A DNA stretch of 64,000 nucleotides from Fibrobacter succinogenes (GTDB lineage Bacteria > Fibrobacterota > Fibrobacteria > Fibrobacterales > Fibrobacteraceae). The translations under genes were made by a program, and so were the position numbers. Below the pieces are notes generated by a model. The model searched no databases and was not told the DNA's origin. It worked only from the letters and a program-made list of their open reading frames with translations. The stretch spans positions 1-64,000 of the forward strand of contig NZ_CACZDK010000011.1 of NCBI RefSeq assembly GCF_902779965.1, written 5' to 3'. This document shows positions 50,582-61,800 of the stretch, piece by piece (position 1 is the first letter of the stretch; every line of letters starts with the position of its first letter).

Positions 50582-52228
50582 TTACCCGTTCATAATGTAC
50601 TCGGCATTTTCGAGGATGTACGAATCCTTCATTTTCAAGTCTTCGGGCAAGCGGTCAAACGGAATGATATCGTGACGCGTGAAAGTCTTTTCGTCAGTCG
50701 GGCCCGAGCGATAGCCCATCAAAAGCATGGACATCATCCAGCGTCGATGTTCCGCATCGCGCAACAGAGAATCATCATCCGTAATTTCAAAACAACGCTT
50801 ACGGAGCGGCAAAGCATTGGCACAGTAAATGGCGGCAGTCTTGTCGGCTTCGCTCAAGCGGTACCACATTTTTTCTTCGGTGTCGCGAGTATCGGGATTT
50901 AAGCGACGTTCACGAACATAGTTCGCACGCTGCCCACGTTCCACGCGCCTGGAATGCACGAATTCCTTCATTTCGTCGATATCACCCATGATGCGCACAT
51001 AGCCATACATTCCGCTTTCGTTGATATGCTTGATGATATCGTCATTCGCTTCGCGCCAATACACCGCAATATCGGCATTATCGTAAACAGCACGCGGCAA
51101 ATGCACGAGCGTCGAAATTGCCTTGGAAGCATCTTCCTTGCAAATGCACACGACAAGACGTTCCTTGGGGCTCGCCGCCACAGCCGCAATAAAGTTACGT
51201 GCCAAATCCGCTTCGCAGTAGGCATCTACAAAATTCCATTCTACGTCAAGGTAATCGCCGCGCGTTGTCTCAGGGTCATGAGTTACTTTATTTCCATTTG
51301 CATCGACATACGTGTACTTTGAAAGTCTAAAAAGTCCCATGCGAGAGACCACCAAACGGTCCACCCACTTTTCGCAATCTTCATCAACAAACGTGATGCA
51401 AGTCTTCAAATTCGTCCGCTTAAAATTCGGGTAATGGCAGACATTCGCCACGGCAAATGCAACCGCCTGCGCAATCGGGCCTGTTCCAATCAGCACCACA
51501 TGCAGGCGCTCATTTTCCGCTTCTCGAATAGTCGGCAAAAAATCCGTCCCGACAAGCAACTGTTCCGACATGAATTCGTATTCGTTAAAAACATCGACTA
51601 GCAAATGACCCTTGTTCTGTTCTGGAGCCTTCAAATACCGTAAAATTTCAGACGTAGAAGGTTCACTCAGCAACAAATGGCAATGGATATCGCGCAAAGC
51701 CTTTTCGCTGAGGCCACGTAACACTTCAATGCAATGCAAGTTACGGGAATCGCGTTCAGGGCCATCTTCGCCAATCACGAGAATCATATCCGCCAAAAGC
51801 GCACCCGCATAAAGCAAATCTTCTTCGTTCTCGTAATCCTTCTTGTAATGAATAAAACGCCCTTCAATATCGCGACGGCTCATCACAACGATCGGACGCT
51901 TATCGCCTTTGAGCGCACGCAAAATACTTTTGAGCTGGTGACCCGCGCCAAGTACAAGCACATGACCGCGAACATCAATATGCTTTTTGCCTTCGCGCAT
52001 GGACTCCGACGTATTCTTGAACACATTGATCATGACGCTGATAAACAACACCGCAAAAACAACGTAGCCCGACAAAAAGCCTTTCCAGCCAAGCGACTTT
52101 TCGCCAAGCACCCACGAGCCAAGCATTACACCAATAACAAAAATAATGAGCGACAGGAACAACAAAATCAAAAGTTTCTTGGCGATTCCATTGGACCACG
52201 CGCCTGTTATTAGACTTTTAAAATTCAT
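50582..52228 (-). CDS. Two-helix membrane protein with RCK-like Rossmann domains and C-terminal RyR domain
   Basis: This 548-residue protein has two N-terminal helices (about residues 17-37 and 48-70), with no recognisable TVGYG selectivity filter between them. Two nucleotide-binding-like segments follow, HVLVLGAGHQLKSILRA (about 88-104) and HVVLIGTGPIAQAVAFA (about 244-260), both TrkA-N-like. The C-terminus (about 480-548) has HRRWMMSMLLMGYRSG and FDRLPEDLKMKDSYIL, a RyR domain as in ryanodine receptors. Relatives are the CASTOR/POLLUX-like (DUF1012) proteins. Without a filter it may be a sensor, not a channel. Confidence 0.8.
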   Translation of the reverse strand: MNFKSLITGAWSNGIAKKLLILLFLSLIIFVIGVMLGSWVLGEKSLGWKGFLSGYVVFAVLFISVMINVFKNTSESMREGKKHIDVRGHVLVLGAGHQLKSILRALKGDKRPIVVMSRRDIEGRFIHYKKDYENEEDLLYAGALLADMILVIGEDGPERDSRNLHCIEVLRGLSEKALRDIHCHLLLSEPSTSEILRYLKAPEQNKGHLLVDVFNEYEFMSEQLLVGTDFLPTIREAENERLHVVLIGTGPIAQAVAFAVANVCHYPNFKRTNLKTCITFVDEDCEKWVDRLVVSRMGLFRLSKYTYVDANGNKVTHDPETTRGDYLDVEWNFVDAYCEADLARNFIAAVAASPKERLVVCICKEDASKAISTLVHLPRAVYDNADIAVYWREANDDIIKHINESGMYGYVRIMGDIDEMKEFVHSRRVERGQRANYVRERRLNPDTRDTEEKMWYRLSEADKTAAIYCANALPLRKRCFEITDDDSLLRDAEHRRWMMSMLLMGYRSGPTDEKTFTRHDIIPFDRLPEDLKMKDSYILENAEYIMNG

Positions 52229-52287
52229 GATACGCCCCTAACAAATTTGATAATATTATTATAGCTATTTTTTTAGAACACAACACT

Positions 52288-55200
52288 TCAGCTTTTCACA
52301 CCGGCGCCACTGAGGACGCTGCGGCCACCGCAAGGCGTAACTTCGATATGCGTGGGGAGTTCATTCTTGACCAAATCCACATGCGTAATCACGCCGAGAA
52401 GCTTGCCTTTCTCCTGCTGCATTTTCTGGAGCACAAAAACCGTTTCCTGAAGCATCTTGGCATCGAGCGTTCCAAAACCTTCATCAAGGAACATGGAATC
52501 TATGCGCACGTTGCGACTTGCGAGAGTCGAAATTCCAAGCGCAAGTGAGAGGCTCACAAGAAATCCTTCACCACCCGAGATGTTGTCAATCGGACGCACG
52601 ACATCGCTGTTGTCATGATCGACAAGCTGGATGTTGAGCGTATTCGGCGCCGTTACCATTTCATACCGCGGGAACATATCGCGCAAATAGCCGTTCGCAA
52701 TTTTTAACAAATTACGCAACGTAATCGTCTGGATGAATCGAACGAACACATCGCCATTACCCGTGTCAAGTCTGTTGCCATTAAACCAGCGTTGCATTTG
52801 CTCCCAATCAGCGCGCTTCGACTTGAGTTTTAAAAGTTCCGCCTGCATGTCGTTGAACTTTTGGCGGAGCAAATCATCACTCTTTTTCTGTTCTGTCCAT
52901 GTCGCGAGATTTACAGTGCATTCGTTCAATTTCGCTTTTGCGGTGTCGCGATTTTGCTTTGCCGTTTCTTCGGATTCTTCAAAGTTCTGCTTCTCTAGAT
53001 GTTTCGCCAACTGGTCATTAAAATTCTTGACCGAAGTCTGCGCGGTTGTCAAATTGTCGTCTACGTTCTTTTGCAATTGCTGGAGCGATTTTCGTTCCGC
53101 TTCGGGAAGTTTTGCAGCGGCAAATTCCTGCTCATCCGCAAAGCCTTTCATCGAAAGATTTTCCAAGAAATTCGCCTGCGATTGTGTAAGCTTCGGCTCG
53201 GCCTCGGCTATATGGCGGTCAAGTTCCGCAATGGAATTGTCAAGAGCCATTTTCGTTTCGCGCATTTGCTGTTCTTTGCGAAGCGATTCGTTCGCCCAAC
53301 TTTCCGCGGATTCGCGTAAAGTTCGCGCCTTATTGCGTTCCATTTCTACAGACTTTTCACCAAAAATTTCTTTGCGCTTTGTATCGAGCGCATCCAGATT
53401 TTGCTGGATTTCATTTTGCTTGGCAGCCGCTTCGTCCAACCGCATTTTGGCCTGCGCAAGATTTTCTTGATGCTGAACTTTAGCGGAGCGGTCCATGTTC
53501 AATTCATTCTCGACCTTGAGCTTTTTCTCCTGCGCCTTTTTCCACCAGGAATTTTTCTTTTCTAGTTCGGCAAGCAGCGCATCAACATCTTCCATGCGGA
53601 TGTTCGAGAACCATTCTGCAAGAGCAGTTTCAATTTCCTGAGAAACTTTTTGCAATTTAGATTGGGATTTTTTTAGCGATTCTTCGGCGGCATTTGCTTC
53701 ACCCACAAGGCTTGCACGATTTACCGCAGCGTGATTGACTTCGTTCTGCAAAGCATCGGCTTTTTCTTTTTTCTGCAAGTAGGCGTTCTTCAATTCAGAA
53801 AGTTTTTGCAAAATTGCGCGCGCCGTTTCAAGCGTTGCAGAGATTTTCCAAGGTTCGAGTTTTGCATTCAGCTGTTCTAGCGCACTCGAATCCGCATCTG
53901 ATTCTTCTTTTTGCTTTTGCGCATTTTCACTGAGCACTTCTTCAAAATGCTTCTGTTGCGTTGTAAAGCTATCCAATGAACGTTGGAGTTGCTCCATCTC
54001 GCTATTGATTTTGCGCAATTTATCTGCAAAATCATTAAGGCTATTTGTGCCATTTTCAATCTTTACGGAATCCTCGCAAGAGATGTGCTCGCGAGAACCG
54101 CAAACAGGGCAAGGTTCGTGAGGCTTCAAGTTACGGCGCAATTCCGCGACAACAACAGGAATATCTTCTTGAATAATCGTTTCTTTATTTTTTTGCAAAG
54201 CGGTTAGTTTTTCAAGAATTTGCGAACATTCGGCCTTCACATTTTCGAGTTGCTTTTGCTTTGCAGCGATTTCAATTTGCAAGCGCACCAATTCTTTATG
54301 ATGGCGTTCCGCATCATTTGCCAAGCCATTCATTTCAGGAAGAACATTTACAAGTTCCGCATCTGCTTGATGTTCCGTCAAATATTCCTGCAACGATCGC
54401 AAATCCAACTTTTGTTTTTCAAAGTCCGCATCAAAATCTTGCAAAGCTTTTTTCAGAACTTCTAGTTTTTGCACTTCGACAGAAACATTTTCGCTTTCAT
54501 TTTTCCATTCTGCAATCTGCGATTTCAAAAGCGAAAGTTGACCATCAATCGATTCGTCTTTCTGATTTTCGGCAATGTACTTTTCCACTTTTTCCAAAGC
54601 CATTTCATTATCAGAAAGCCGCTTGTCCGTGTCGCTAATTTTCTTTTGCGTTTCTTCGGCTTCGCCCGCTATCTTTGCAACAGCATCCTTTGCGTTCTTC
54701 AACTGCACACGAGCATTGCGAATATCAGCATCAATTGAAGAAACCTGTTCCCAAACAGATTCATTCGCAGAATATTCCGCCTTGCACTTTTCAAAAGCAG
54801 CCTGCGCCTCGCGATTTTGAGCAGAAGCCTTTTCAAGATTTTCCGCAGCAGCAGGGAGTTTCGTCTTATTCTCTTCGAGTTGCGATTTCATGCGGGCAAG
54901 ATTATCGCGAACTGATTTAAATTCGACAAATGACGATTCCACTTCTTGCGCATGCAACGCACGTTCCAATTTTTTGCGATTCGGTTCGAACTCCGTTTGC
55001 GCGCTTTTCGCTTTTTCTAATTGATTTTTCGCATCCGACAAAAGCTTTTCAAAGCCATGCAGATTTTCAAACCATGTGCAAATATAAAGAAGGCGTTCCG
55101 CATCTTCGGCAAGCCTTTTCTTTTGCTGTTCGGCATCCGTAATTTTTGCACTCAATTCCGCGAGCTCTTCATCGCTCAACAAACTCACATCGCCAATTTT

Positions 55201-55815
55201 AACTTCAATATCCTCGACCGCACGATTTGCACTCGCATACAAATCATGAACGGCAACAGCAATCTTTCTGTAAATTCCATCGCCCGTGAGTTTTTCGAGA
55301 ATTGCAGCGCGTTCATTCTCATTGCACTTTAGGAACTTGTTAAATTCGCCCTGCGCAAGCATCATCGACTTGGTAAACTGACCAAAATCAAGGCCAATCA
55401 CGCGCGTCATCGTCGCTTCGATTTCAGACTGCTTCGAGAAAGAAGCCTCCACCGTTTGCAATGTTTCATTCGTCAGCACCCAAGAATATTTCTGGAGTTT
55501 ATTCGTCCTTACAGAACGATGCTGGTCCCAACGCGCAGAATATACAGTACCTCCACATTCAAAAGTCACCTTGGCGTAGCAATTCTTGGCGCCATACGTC
55601 ATCACCTCATTCGTATCGCCCACAATGGCGCCCAAGCGCGGCGTCTTACCATACAAACCAAGGCAAATGGCATCAAGAATCGAAGTCTTTCCAGAACCGG
55701 TCGGCCCCGAAATGCAAAACATACCGCTCTTCGCAAAATCAGGAGATTCAAAATCAATCGTCCATTCATGAGCAAGGGAGTTGATATTGCAAAATTCAAT
55801 CTTCTTAATCTTCAT
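52288..55815 (-). CDS. sbcC: Exonuclease subunit SbcC (Rad50-like)
   Basis: This 1175-residue SMC-like ATPase forms, with SbcD, the nuclease that opens hairpins and trims DNA ends. Walker A is GPTGSGKTS (about residues 38-46). Long coiled coils flank a zinc-hook CPVC near residue 568, close to the middle as expected. The C-terminus has the ABC signature and Walker B: ISGGEGFLVSLSLALG and SMFLDEGFGTLD, followed by the Thr-His. It follows sbcD with a 9-base gap. Confidence 0.93.
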   Translation of the reverse strand: MKIKKIEFCNINSLAHEWTIDFESPDFAKSGMFCISGPTGSGKTSILDAICLGLYGKTPRLGAIVGDTNEVMTYGAKNCYAKVTFECGGTVYSARWDQHRSVRTNKLQKYSWVLTNETLQTVEASFSKQSEIEATMTRVIGLDFGQFTKSMMLAQGEFNKFLKCNENERAAILEKLTGDGIYRKIAVAVHDLYASANRAVEDIEVKIGDVSLLSDEELAELSAKITDAEQQKKRLAEDAERLLYICTWFENLHGFEKLLSDAKNQLEKAKSAQTEFEPNRKKLERALHAQEVESSFVEFKSVRDNLARMKSQLEENKTKLPAAAENLEKASAQNREAQAAFEKCKAEYSANESVWEQVSSIDADIRNARVQLKNAKDAVAKIAGEAEETQKKISDTDKRLSDNEMALEKVEKYIAENQKDESIDGQLSLLKSQIAEWKNESENVSVEVQKLEVLKKALQDFDADFEKQKLDLRSLQEYLTEHQADAELVNVLPEMNGLANDAERHHKELVRLQIEIAAKQKQLENVKAECSQILEKLTALQKNKETIIQEDIPVVVAELRRNLKPHEPCPVCGSREHISCEDSVKIENGTNSLNDFADKLRKINSEMEQLQRSLDSFTTQQKHFEEVLSENAQKQKEESDADSSALEQLNAKLEPWKISATLETARAILQKLSELKNAYLQKKEKADALQNEVNHAAVNRASLVGEANAAEESLKKSQSKLQKVSQEIETALAEWFSNIRMEDVDALLAELEKKNSWWKKAQEKKLKVENELNMDRSAKVQHQENLAQAKMRLDEAAAKQNEIQQNLDALDTKRKEIFGEKSVEMERNKARTLRESAESWANESLRKEQQMRETKMALDNSIAELDRHIAEAEPKLTQSQANFLENLSMKGFADEQEFAAAKLPEAERKSLQQLQKNVDDNLTTAQTSVKNFNDQLAKHLEKQNFEESEETAKQNRDTAKAKLNECTVNLATWTEQKKSDDLLRQKFNDMQAELLKLKSKRADWEQMQRWFNGNRLDTGNGDVFVRFIQTITLRNLLKIANGYLRDMFPRYEMVTAPNTLNIQLVDHDNSDVVRPIDNISGGEGFLVSLSLALGISTLASRNVRIDSMFLDEGFGTLDAKMLQETVFVLQKMQQEKGKLLGVITHVDLVKNELPTHIEVTPCGGRSVLSGAGVKS

Positions 55816-55824
55816 CGTACTACC

Positions 55825-57093
55825 CTATTCGTGCGCCTTGCTTACAGCCTCATTGAACAAACTAATAAACTTATCGTATTGATTTTTTACAGCAGCCGAT
55901 TCATCGTTTTCTTGAAGATTCGAAGCAATCAACATTCTAAAATAATCTTCTTTCGTGTACTGTTTTGTCGATTCAACACAATCATCAAAACTGGTTCCAC
56001 TACGCAATACATCACGCGAAATACGGTGGCGCTTGACCACAAAATGCTTGCCCGTTTCTTCTTTTTCCAAAGCATCATTCAAGCTCACAAATTCACCTGA
56101 TGTCAAAAGCAAATCGACATACGTTTCCATCGGATTCGCAACGAGTTCCTTTTCCAAGTCGCGCAATTTCAATTTGAGCGTTTCGAAATCACCCTTGAAC
56201 TGTTCAAAACGAATCGCCTTCGGAACTTCAATTTTATCAACTGTAGGAACCGCACCTTGAGCCACATCAACCGCAAGCACATAGCGTTTGCAATTCGCCT
56301 CATCAAAGCCCATCACGAATGGCGAACCAGAATAGCGCACTTTCGGATTTTTGGCGACCATCGATGTATAGTGAATATGCCCGAGCGCTACATAATCCGC
56401 TTCACTCGGGAACGTTGAAACATCCACATTGCCAAGCGTCCCAACAACTTCACGAACACCGTCATCTACAGCAATTCCAGCATCGCGGCCCGAGAGATTC
56501 GATGCATACAAATGTCCCGTTGCAATAATGGGAATGTTGCGACCCCCACGCAATTCAACAGCACGACGATATACATCAGCATAAAGGCGCTTTAACAAAT
56601 CATCTGAAGCAACATCCGCACATTCTCCACCAACAGGCTTTTCGGAATACTTGTAAAATTGTTCCAATTCCAAATCGCGCATGAACGGCACTGCGCAGCA
56701 AATGCCAATCGCATTCCCCTGGGCATCATTCAATTCAAAAACCAAATCATTAACTTCGCGATTATTGATGGAGCCAATCACTTTAATGTTCAACGCATCA
56801 AGGATGCCTGCAGGCGCATCCAAGAGCGTTCCAGAATCATGATTCCCGCCAATAACAACAACATTGGAGCATTTCGTCTTAAAGAGCGATGACAAAAAAT
56901 TGTAGTACTGCGTTTTTGCCATGTTCGAAGGATTCACCACATCGAAGATATCCCCCGCAATGATAAGCGCCTGAGCGCCAACCGTTTCAATTTCCGATTT
57001 AAGCCATTCTAAAAACGCACCCGATTCTCGCGTGCGATCAATATCGTGCATCGTATTGCCAAGATGCCAGTCTGCGGTATGGATAAACTTCAT
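55825..57093 (-). CDS. sbcD: Exonuclease subunit SbcD (Mre11-like)
   Basis: This 422-residue calcineurin-fold nuclease has the metal ligands of Mre11: HTADWHLG (D-x-H, about residues 5-12), IAGDIFD (about 46-52), GGNHDSG (about 80-86), ATGHLYAS and LGHIHYTSM. It works with SbcC. GAGGC precedes the ATG. The length is within the SbcD range. Confidence 0.93.
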   Translation of the reverse strand: MKFIHTADWHLGNTMHDIDRTRESGAFLEWLKSEIETVGAQALIIAGDIFDVVNPSNMAKTQYYNFLSSLFKTKCSNVVVIGGNHDSGTLLDAPAGILDALNIKVIGSINNREVNDLVFELNDAQGNAIGICCAVPFMRDLELEQFYKYSEKPVGGECADVASDDLLKRLYADVYRRAVELRGGRNIPIIATGHLYASNLSGRDAGIAVDDGVREVVGTLGNVDVSTFPSEADYVALGHIHYTSMVAKNPKVRYSGSPFVMGFDEANCKRYVLAVDVAQGAVPTVDKIEVPKAIRFEQFKGDFETLKLKLRDLEKELVANPMETYVDLLLTSGEFVSLNDALEKEETGKHFVVKRHRISRDVLRSGTSFDDCVESTKQYTKEDYFRMLIASNLQENDESAAVKNQYDKFISLFNEAVSKAHE

Positions 57094-57195
57094 TATAACG
57101 TGCCTCTATTCGTAGTAAAAATAAAATTTATTGAGTCTATAAATTTCCAATTGCAGTCGGAATGACGATAAAGTCGAGAAACACGAGTAAGTTGA

Positions 57196-58332
57196 TTACT
57201 TTAACTTTTCATTGACAGTCTTGGTGCTTGTAATTCCAAGCTGTTTCATGGTTTCAAAGCGACTGAGAATATTTCCTTTGCCATCTTTTAATTGCGCAAG
57301 CGCATCGGCGTAAGTTGTCTGTGCCACATTCAACTGACGCCCCACCTTCACAAAGTTGTCCGTAAAACCGCAGAATTTTTCATAAAGGCCCTCTGCCGTT
57401 TTCATGATGTTCACACAATTTTCTTCTTGCCGCGTATTCTGCCACGTGAGCAAAATTAGGTTCAGCGCAAGCATCAAATTCGTCGGATTGATAATCAGTA
57501 CACCCTTACGGTACGCCTTTTGCGCAATAGCCGGATCCTTATTCACCGCCAAAATGTAGCTACCTTCATTCGGTACAAACATGAGCACATAAGGCACCGC
57601 ATGCGGCACCACCTTCGGATAATTCTTATTGGCAAGTTCATCGACATGTTTCACAATGCTTGCCAAATTTTCCTTGCATGCCGCTTCACGCGCTTCATCA
57701 TTTTCTGCCGAAACGTAATCCGTATAAGCAGTAAGCGAGACCTTCGAATCGACAATCACATTCGAGCCATCAGAACATTTCACGACAACATCCGGGCGCA
57801 ATTCACGTCCATTTTCATCCGTATAGCTTTTTTGCGTAAAGTATTCCAAATTTTCGCGCAAGCCGCTGTCACTCAAAATATTAGCAAGCACGACTTCGCC
57901 CCAATCGCCTTGCACCTTGCCCCGATTCTTGAGAGCATCAGCAAGATTTTCGGCATCAATCCCAAGCTTTCTGGATTGTTCTACCATCGTCTTGATGGCG
58001 CCATTCAGTTCCGCAATATTTTTGTCGTTACCTTCTTTTGCGCGCCCGAGCATTTCGCGCATATCATCGAGTTCCTTGAGCAAAGGCTTTGTAAACGTTT
58101 CCATGTGCTCGCGATTTTCATCCTTAAATTCTTCGCTGCGTTCCTTGAAAAGTCGTGCAGAAACCGCCTCGAATTGCGACTTCATCGCCGAAAGTTCCGC
58201 ATTGAAAAGCGCCTCACGATTTGCATGAACAGAACGCCCCATTTTATGCACTACAAGCGCCCCCACCAAAATACCAATCGCAAAAGCAAAAACCGCAACC
58301 GTCGCAACAATCAAATAAGTCATATCCATCAT
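57196..58332 (-). CDS. rmuC: DNA recombination protein RmuC
   Basis: This 378-residue RmuC has an N-terminal helix (about residues 4-25), a coiled-coil region (about 30-120) and the RmuC nuclease-like core (about 135-330, with QGDWGEVVLANILSDSGL, RPDVVVKCSDGSNVIVDSKVSL and VPYVLMFVPNEGS). It limits inverted-repeat rearrangements in E. coli. Two adjacent starts exist: the ATG at 58332 and the ATG at 58329, the latter better spaced from GAGG. It is separated from sbcD by about 100 bases. Confidence 0.92.
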   Translation of the reverse strand: MMDMTYLIVATVAVFAFAIGILVGALVVHKMGRSVHANREALFNAELSAMKSQFEAVSARLFKERSEEFKDENREHMETFTKPLLKELDDMREMLGRAKEGNDKNIAELNGAIKTMVEQSRKLGIDAENLADALKNRGKVQGDWGEVVLANILSDSGLRENLEYFTQKSYTDENGRELRPDVVVKCSDGSNVIVDSKVSLTAYTDYVSAENDEAREAACKENLASIVKHVDELANKNYPKVVPHAVPYVLMFVPNEGSYILAVNKDPAIAQKAYRKGVLIINPTNLMLALNLILLTWQNTRQEENCVNIMKTAEGLYEKFCGFTDNFVKVGRQLNVAQTTYADALAQLKDGKGNILSRFETMKQLGITSTKTVNEKLK

Positions 58333-58473
58333 TTTACCTCAGCCCAAATATACAAATAGTACATGTCTAATTCTGACATTTAGAAGAATAAGCTGCGACA
58401 CTGTTGGCCGAACTTAGAACTATTTTAGTCGGGGCATTCAAAGTTCCGAACTAAATTAATTATCTTTATCGCA

Positions 58474-58821
58474 ATGGATTACGAATACAGCGTCATTGGT
58501 TCTATTTTCTGTAAAGCAGACATGCTTTCCGCTACTGCGGATTCCGAATTTACGTACAAAAGTTATACTTTTTCGCTCCGCAAAATGAGCGACCGCATAA
58601 GCGTAAACCTTCGAGGCATGAGCGATTGCGAAAACATTCCCGAAGCAGACGTTTCTGCCGTTTGCAAGCTACTTTCCGAAAAATTCACTTGCAAAGTTTC
58701 CATGCGCAAAGGCTACGAAGTTTACGGCAACGCCAACGTTTTCAACGGCGGCTCCGATTACGAAGTCATCGAAGAAAAATGGTTTAATGTGGAATTCGAC
58801 AACGGAATTCAAGAAAACTAA
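58474..58821 (+). CDS. Small hypothetical protein
   Basis: This 115-residue soluble protein has no signal or membrane segment and a balanced composition. I do not recognise a family. Features are the phrase RISVNLRGMSDCENI (about residues 41-55) and a C-terminal acidic WFNVEFDNG. There is no clear SD before the ATG. Its stop shares bases with the stop of the minus-strand kinase gene (tail-to-tail overlap of three to four bases). It is divergent from rmuC. Confidence 0.55.
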   Translation: MDYEYSVIGSIFCKADMLSATADSEFTYKSYTFSLRKMSDRISVNLRGMSDCENIPEADVSAVCKLLSEKFTCKVSMRKGYEVYGNANVFNGGSDYEVIEEKWFNVEFDNGIQEN

Positions 58822-61800
58822 CGGAAGAATTTCGCAAGGATTGCGCAAAGGACTTCGACATCGACAGGCTTTGCCACGTGATCGTTCATGCCAGCATCCA
58901 TTGCGGCTCGTTTATCTTCTTCAAACGCATTCGCTGTCATTGCAATAATCGGCACATTGGCAATATCGGGATTTTCCAACTTACGAATCTGGCGCGTAGC
59001 CTCGTAACCATCTATACCCGGCATCTGAATATCCATCAAAACGGCATCGTACTTGACTGTTGAATACTTGAGCTTTTCTACCGCAAGGTCTCCACGCTCC
59101 ATCGCAGTCACTTCAACACCTCGATCTTCAAGAATTTCCGTCGAAATTTCACGATTGAGTATGTTGTCTTCAACAATCATCACCTTTCGACCAGTAAAAT
59201 CGTATTTTTTCGGTTCGTCAGAAAGCGTTTCATGATCAAGTTTCAGATCCGATGAACTGCCACAGAACTTTTGCAGAATGCAATGCAAATCTGACGGGAA
59301 CAAAGGCTTCGCAAAGAACGACGTCACACCAGCTTCAATCGCTTCTTTCTCGATATCAATCCAATCGTACGAAGTCAGCACGACAACCGGCACAGTCATT
59401 CCAATAACTTTGCGGATTTGCCGCGTAATCTGGATTCCCTTCATTTCAGGCATATTCCAGTCTACAAGAATCAAACAATAATCATCATTTGCAGCATGCG
59501 ACTTTTCAATATAAGCAAGAGCCTCGTCACCCGACATGCACAAATCAAAACGCAAGCCTTCCTTCTTTAGCGCGGCATCTACAGTTCTACAAATATTTGG
59601 ACGATCGTTTATAATCAAGCAATGGACCCCTGCAAATTTTCCACTTGCAGCCAAAGCAACAGGCTTATTACAAAGCTTAAACTTAAAGGTCATGAAAACT
59701 TCCGTTCCCACCTGTTCTCGGCTCGAAATTTCAATGGTACCACCCATCATATCCACTATATTCTTCGTGATGGACATGCCAAGGCCAGTTCCCTGAATGC
59801 CGCTTACCGTCGAAGAATTCACACGGGTAAACGGTGCAAAAATTTGCTTCAAGAACTCTTCATTCATGCCGATACCATTGTCTTTAACCATAAATTCATA
59901 AATGGCGTAACCCGGCTCAGCAGACACTTCCTTGATGTTCATCAAGACGATTCCCTTTTCGGGCGTGTACTTGATTGCATTAGAAACAACATTCAACAAG
60001 ACTTGATTCAGGCGCAATTTATCGCACATGATCATTTCATTATGAACATTTTCAAGTTCAACAACAAATTGCTGCCCACGAGAGCGAACATCCGAAAGAA
60101 CAATTCCCTTTAGCGTATGGATTATATCCGAAAGACTTTCTGGACGATCCGTTATATTCATCTTTCCAGACTCAATGCGGCTCATATCAAGAACATCATT
60201 GATGAGCGAAAGCAAATGTTCCGAAGAGCGACTGATTTTTGAAAGATAATCAATCACTTGTTCCTTATTGTCAATATGCTCCGTTGCAAGTCCCGTAAAA
60301 CCAATGATAGCGTTCATCGGTGTTCGAATATCATGGCTCATATTGTTGAGGAAGGTTGTCTTGGCTCGGCTTGCAGAATTAGCCATCAAAAGCGCTTTTT
60401 CCAAAGCCTCCTTATCCTTTTTCTGTTTGCGTGTTTCTTCATCAACGCTATGGAAACCCGCAACAATTTGCACCGGGTTCGTCGCCGTCAACACAAATTT
60501 AATTTGCCAATATTCAATATGCCCTAAAACATCAGCCTTGAAATTGACATAATAAGCGTTTTTACTCTTTAGATTTTCAAGGATTACATCTCTACGGGTG
60601 GACTTCAAGAATAATTCGTAATCGTCTTTACATACAAACTTTTCAACAATTACACCAAGACGTTCATTAAAGCCCTTAATTTTATCCCACTCTGGGAATA
60701 CACGCGGGAAAAGATCCGTACAACGGTAAACATTTTCACGCATAGAAACAGCATCAATATAGCACACCAAATCAAAATCTTCGGCAAGGCCCTGGATTAC
60801 AGCCTGCTGCTGAATTTCCTTGCGCAAAACATCATCCTTATCGGCAAAACCAAGCGCCGCAAATTTCGGATGATCCGAATCGCCCACCTTCACAAACTTC
60901 ATTTCGCAATAGCGATTGAGGAAGTTCACGTACATGGTCTCAAAGCTTTTTCGTTTCGAAAGTTGCTCGCGGATATTCTTGATGGATCCGGCCTGGAGCA
61001 TTCGATTCTTGTAAATGCCGCTCACAAACTTATCTACATAAACAGAATACGCCGCCGAATACTTGACATTGCGCTTGAACGTTTCGCCAAAAGAATTCGC
61101 AGTTGTCTTATTCATGGAATAAGGCGTGATTTCTTCTGTTTCGAGATTGATATAATAAACCGATGTGTATTCAGCAGAAAGCGCTTCAATAATGGAAATA
61201 TTGCGTTCCAGTTCTTCTTTCTGTTCTGCAATTTTCTTGTTCAGCTGAATCTTTTCGACGCGTTTCTTATCCACAACAGAAAACGTCATAATGACAAGAG
61301 TCGCGACACCATTCCGACGTTCCACAACCTGCATTACAAAACTCAGCCAAGGATCATTAAAGCAAGAGGCCTTAAAGAGCAATTCACGACGGTCATCATG
61401 AGCCAGCAATCGTTGGATATACTGAGGACTAGCAAGACGGAGCCATTCATCCTTGTACTCGCTATCGACTAGTTGCACCATTCTGTAAGCACGATAAGAA
61501 CAAGTGCTACGCTGCCTTTTATCGCCAAAATCAACTTTCTTCGATGGCAAAATTTCACGGGCGGTATCATTCGACAAATCGCAAAGGAGAATGGCCTCGT
61601 ATTCCGCCATAATTTTTTCATGCACAAAACGAGCACTGACTTCTTCATCGCGGTCGGCAAAAGCAACAACCATAGCCGTCGGCTCTTCGTTCACAGCATT
61701 GACCTTTACAAACTTCATTTCGCTGTAACGCACTTGTCCAGCGAGATTCGAACGGAAAAGAGCAACATACGTCTTATTATTTCTAAGGAAAGCCTTGATA

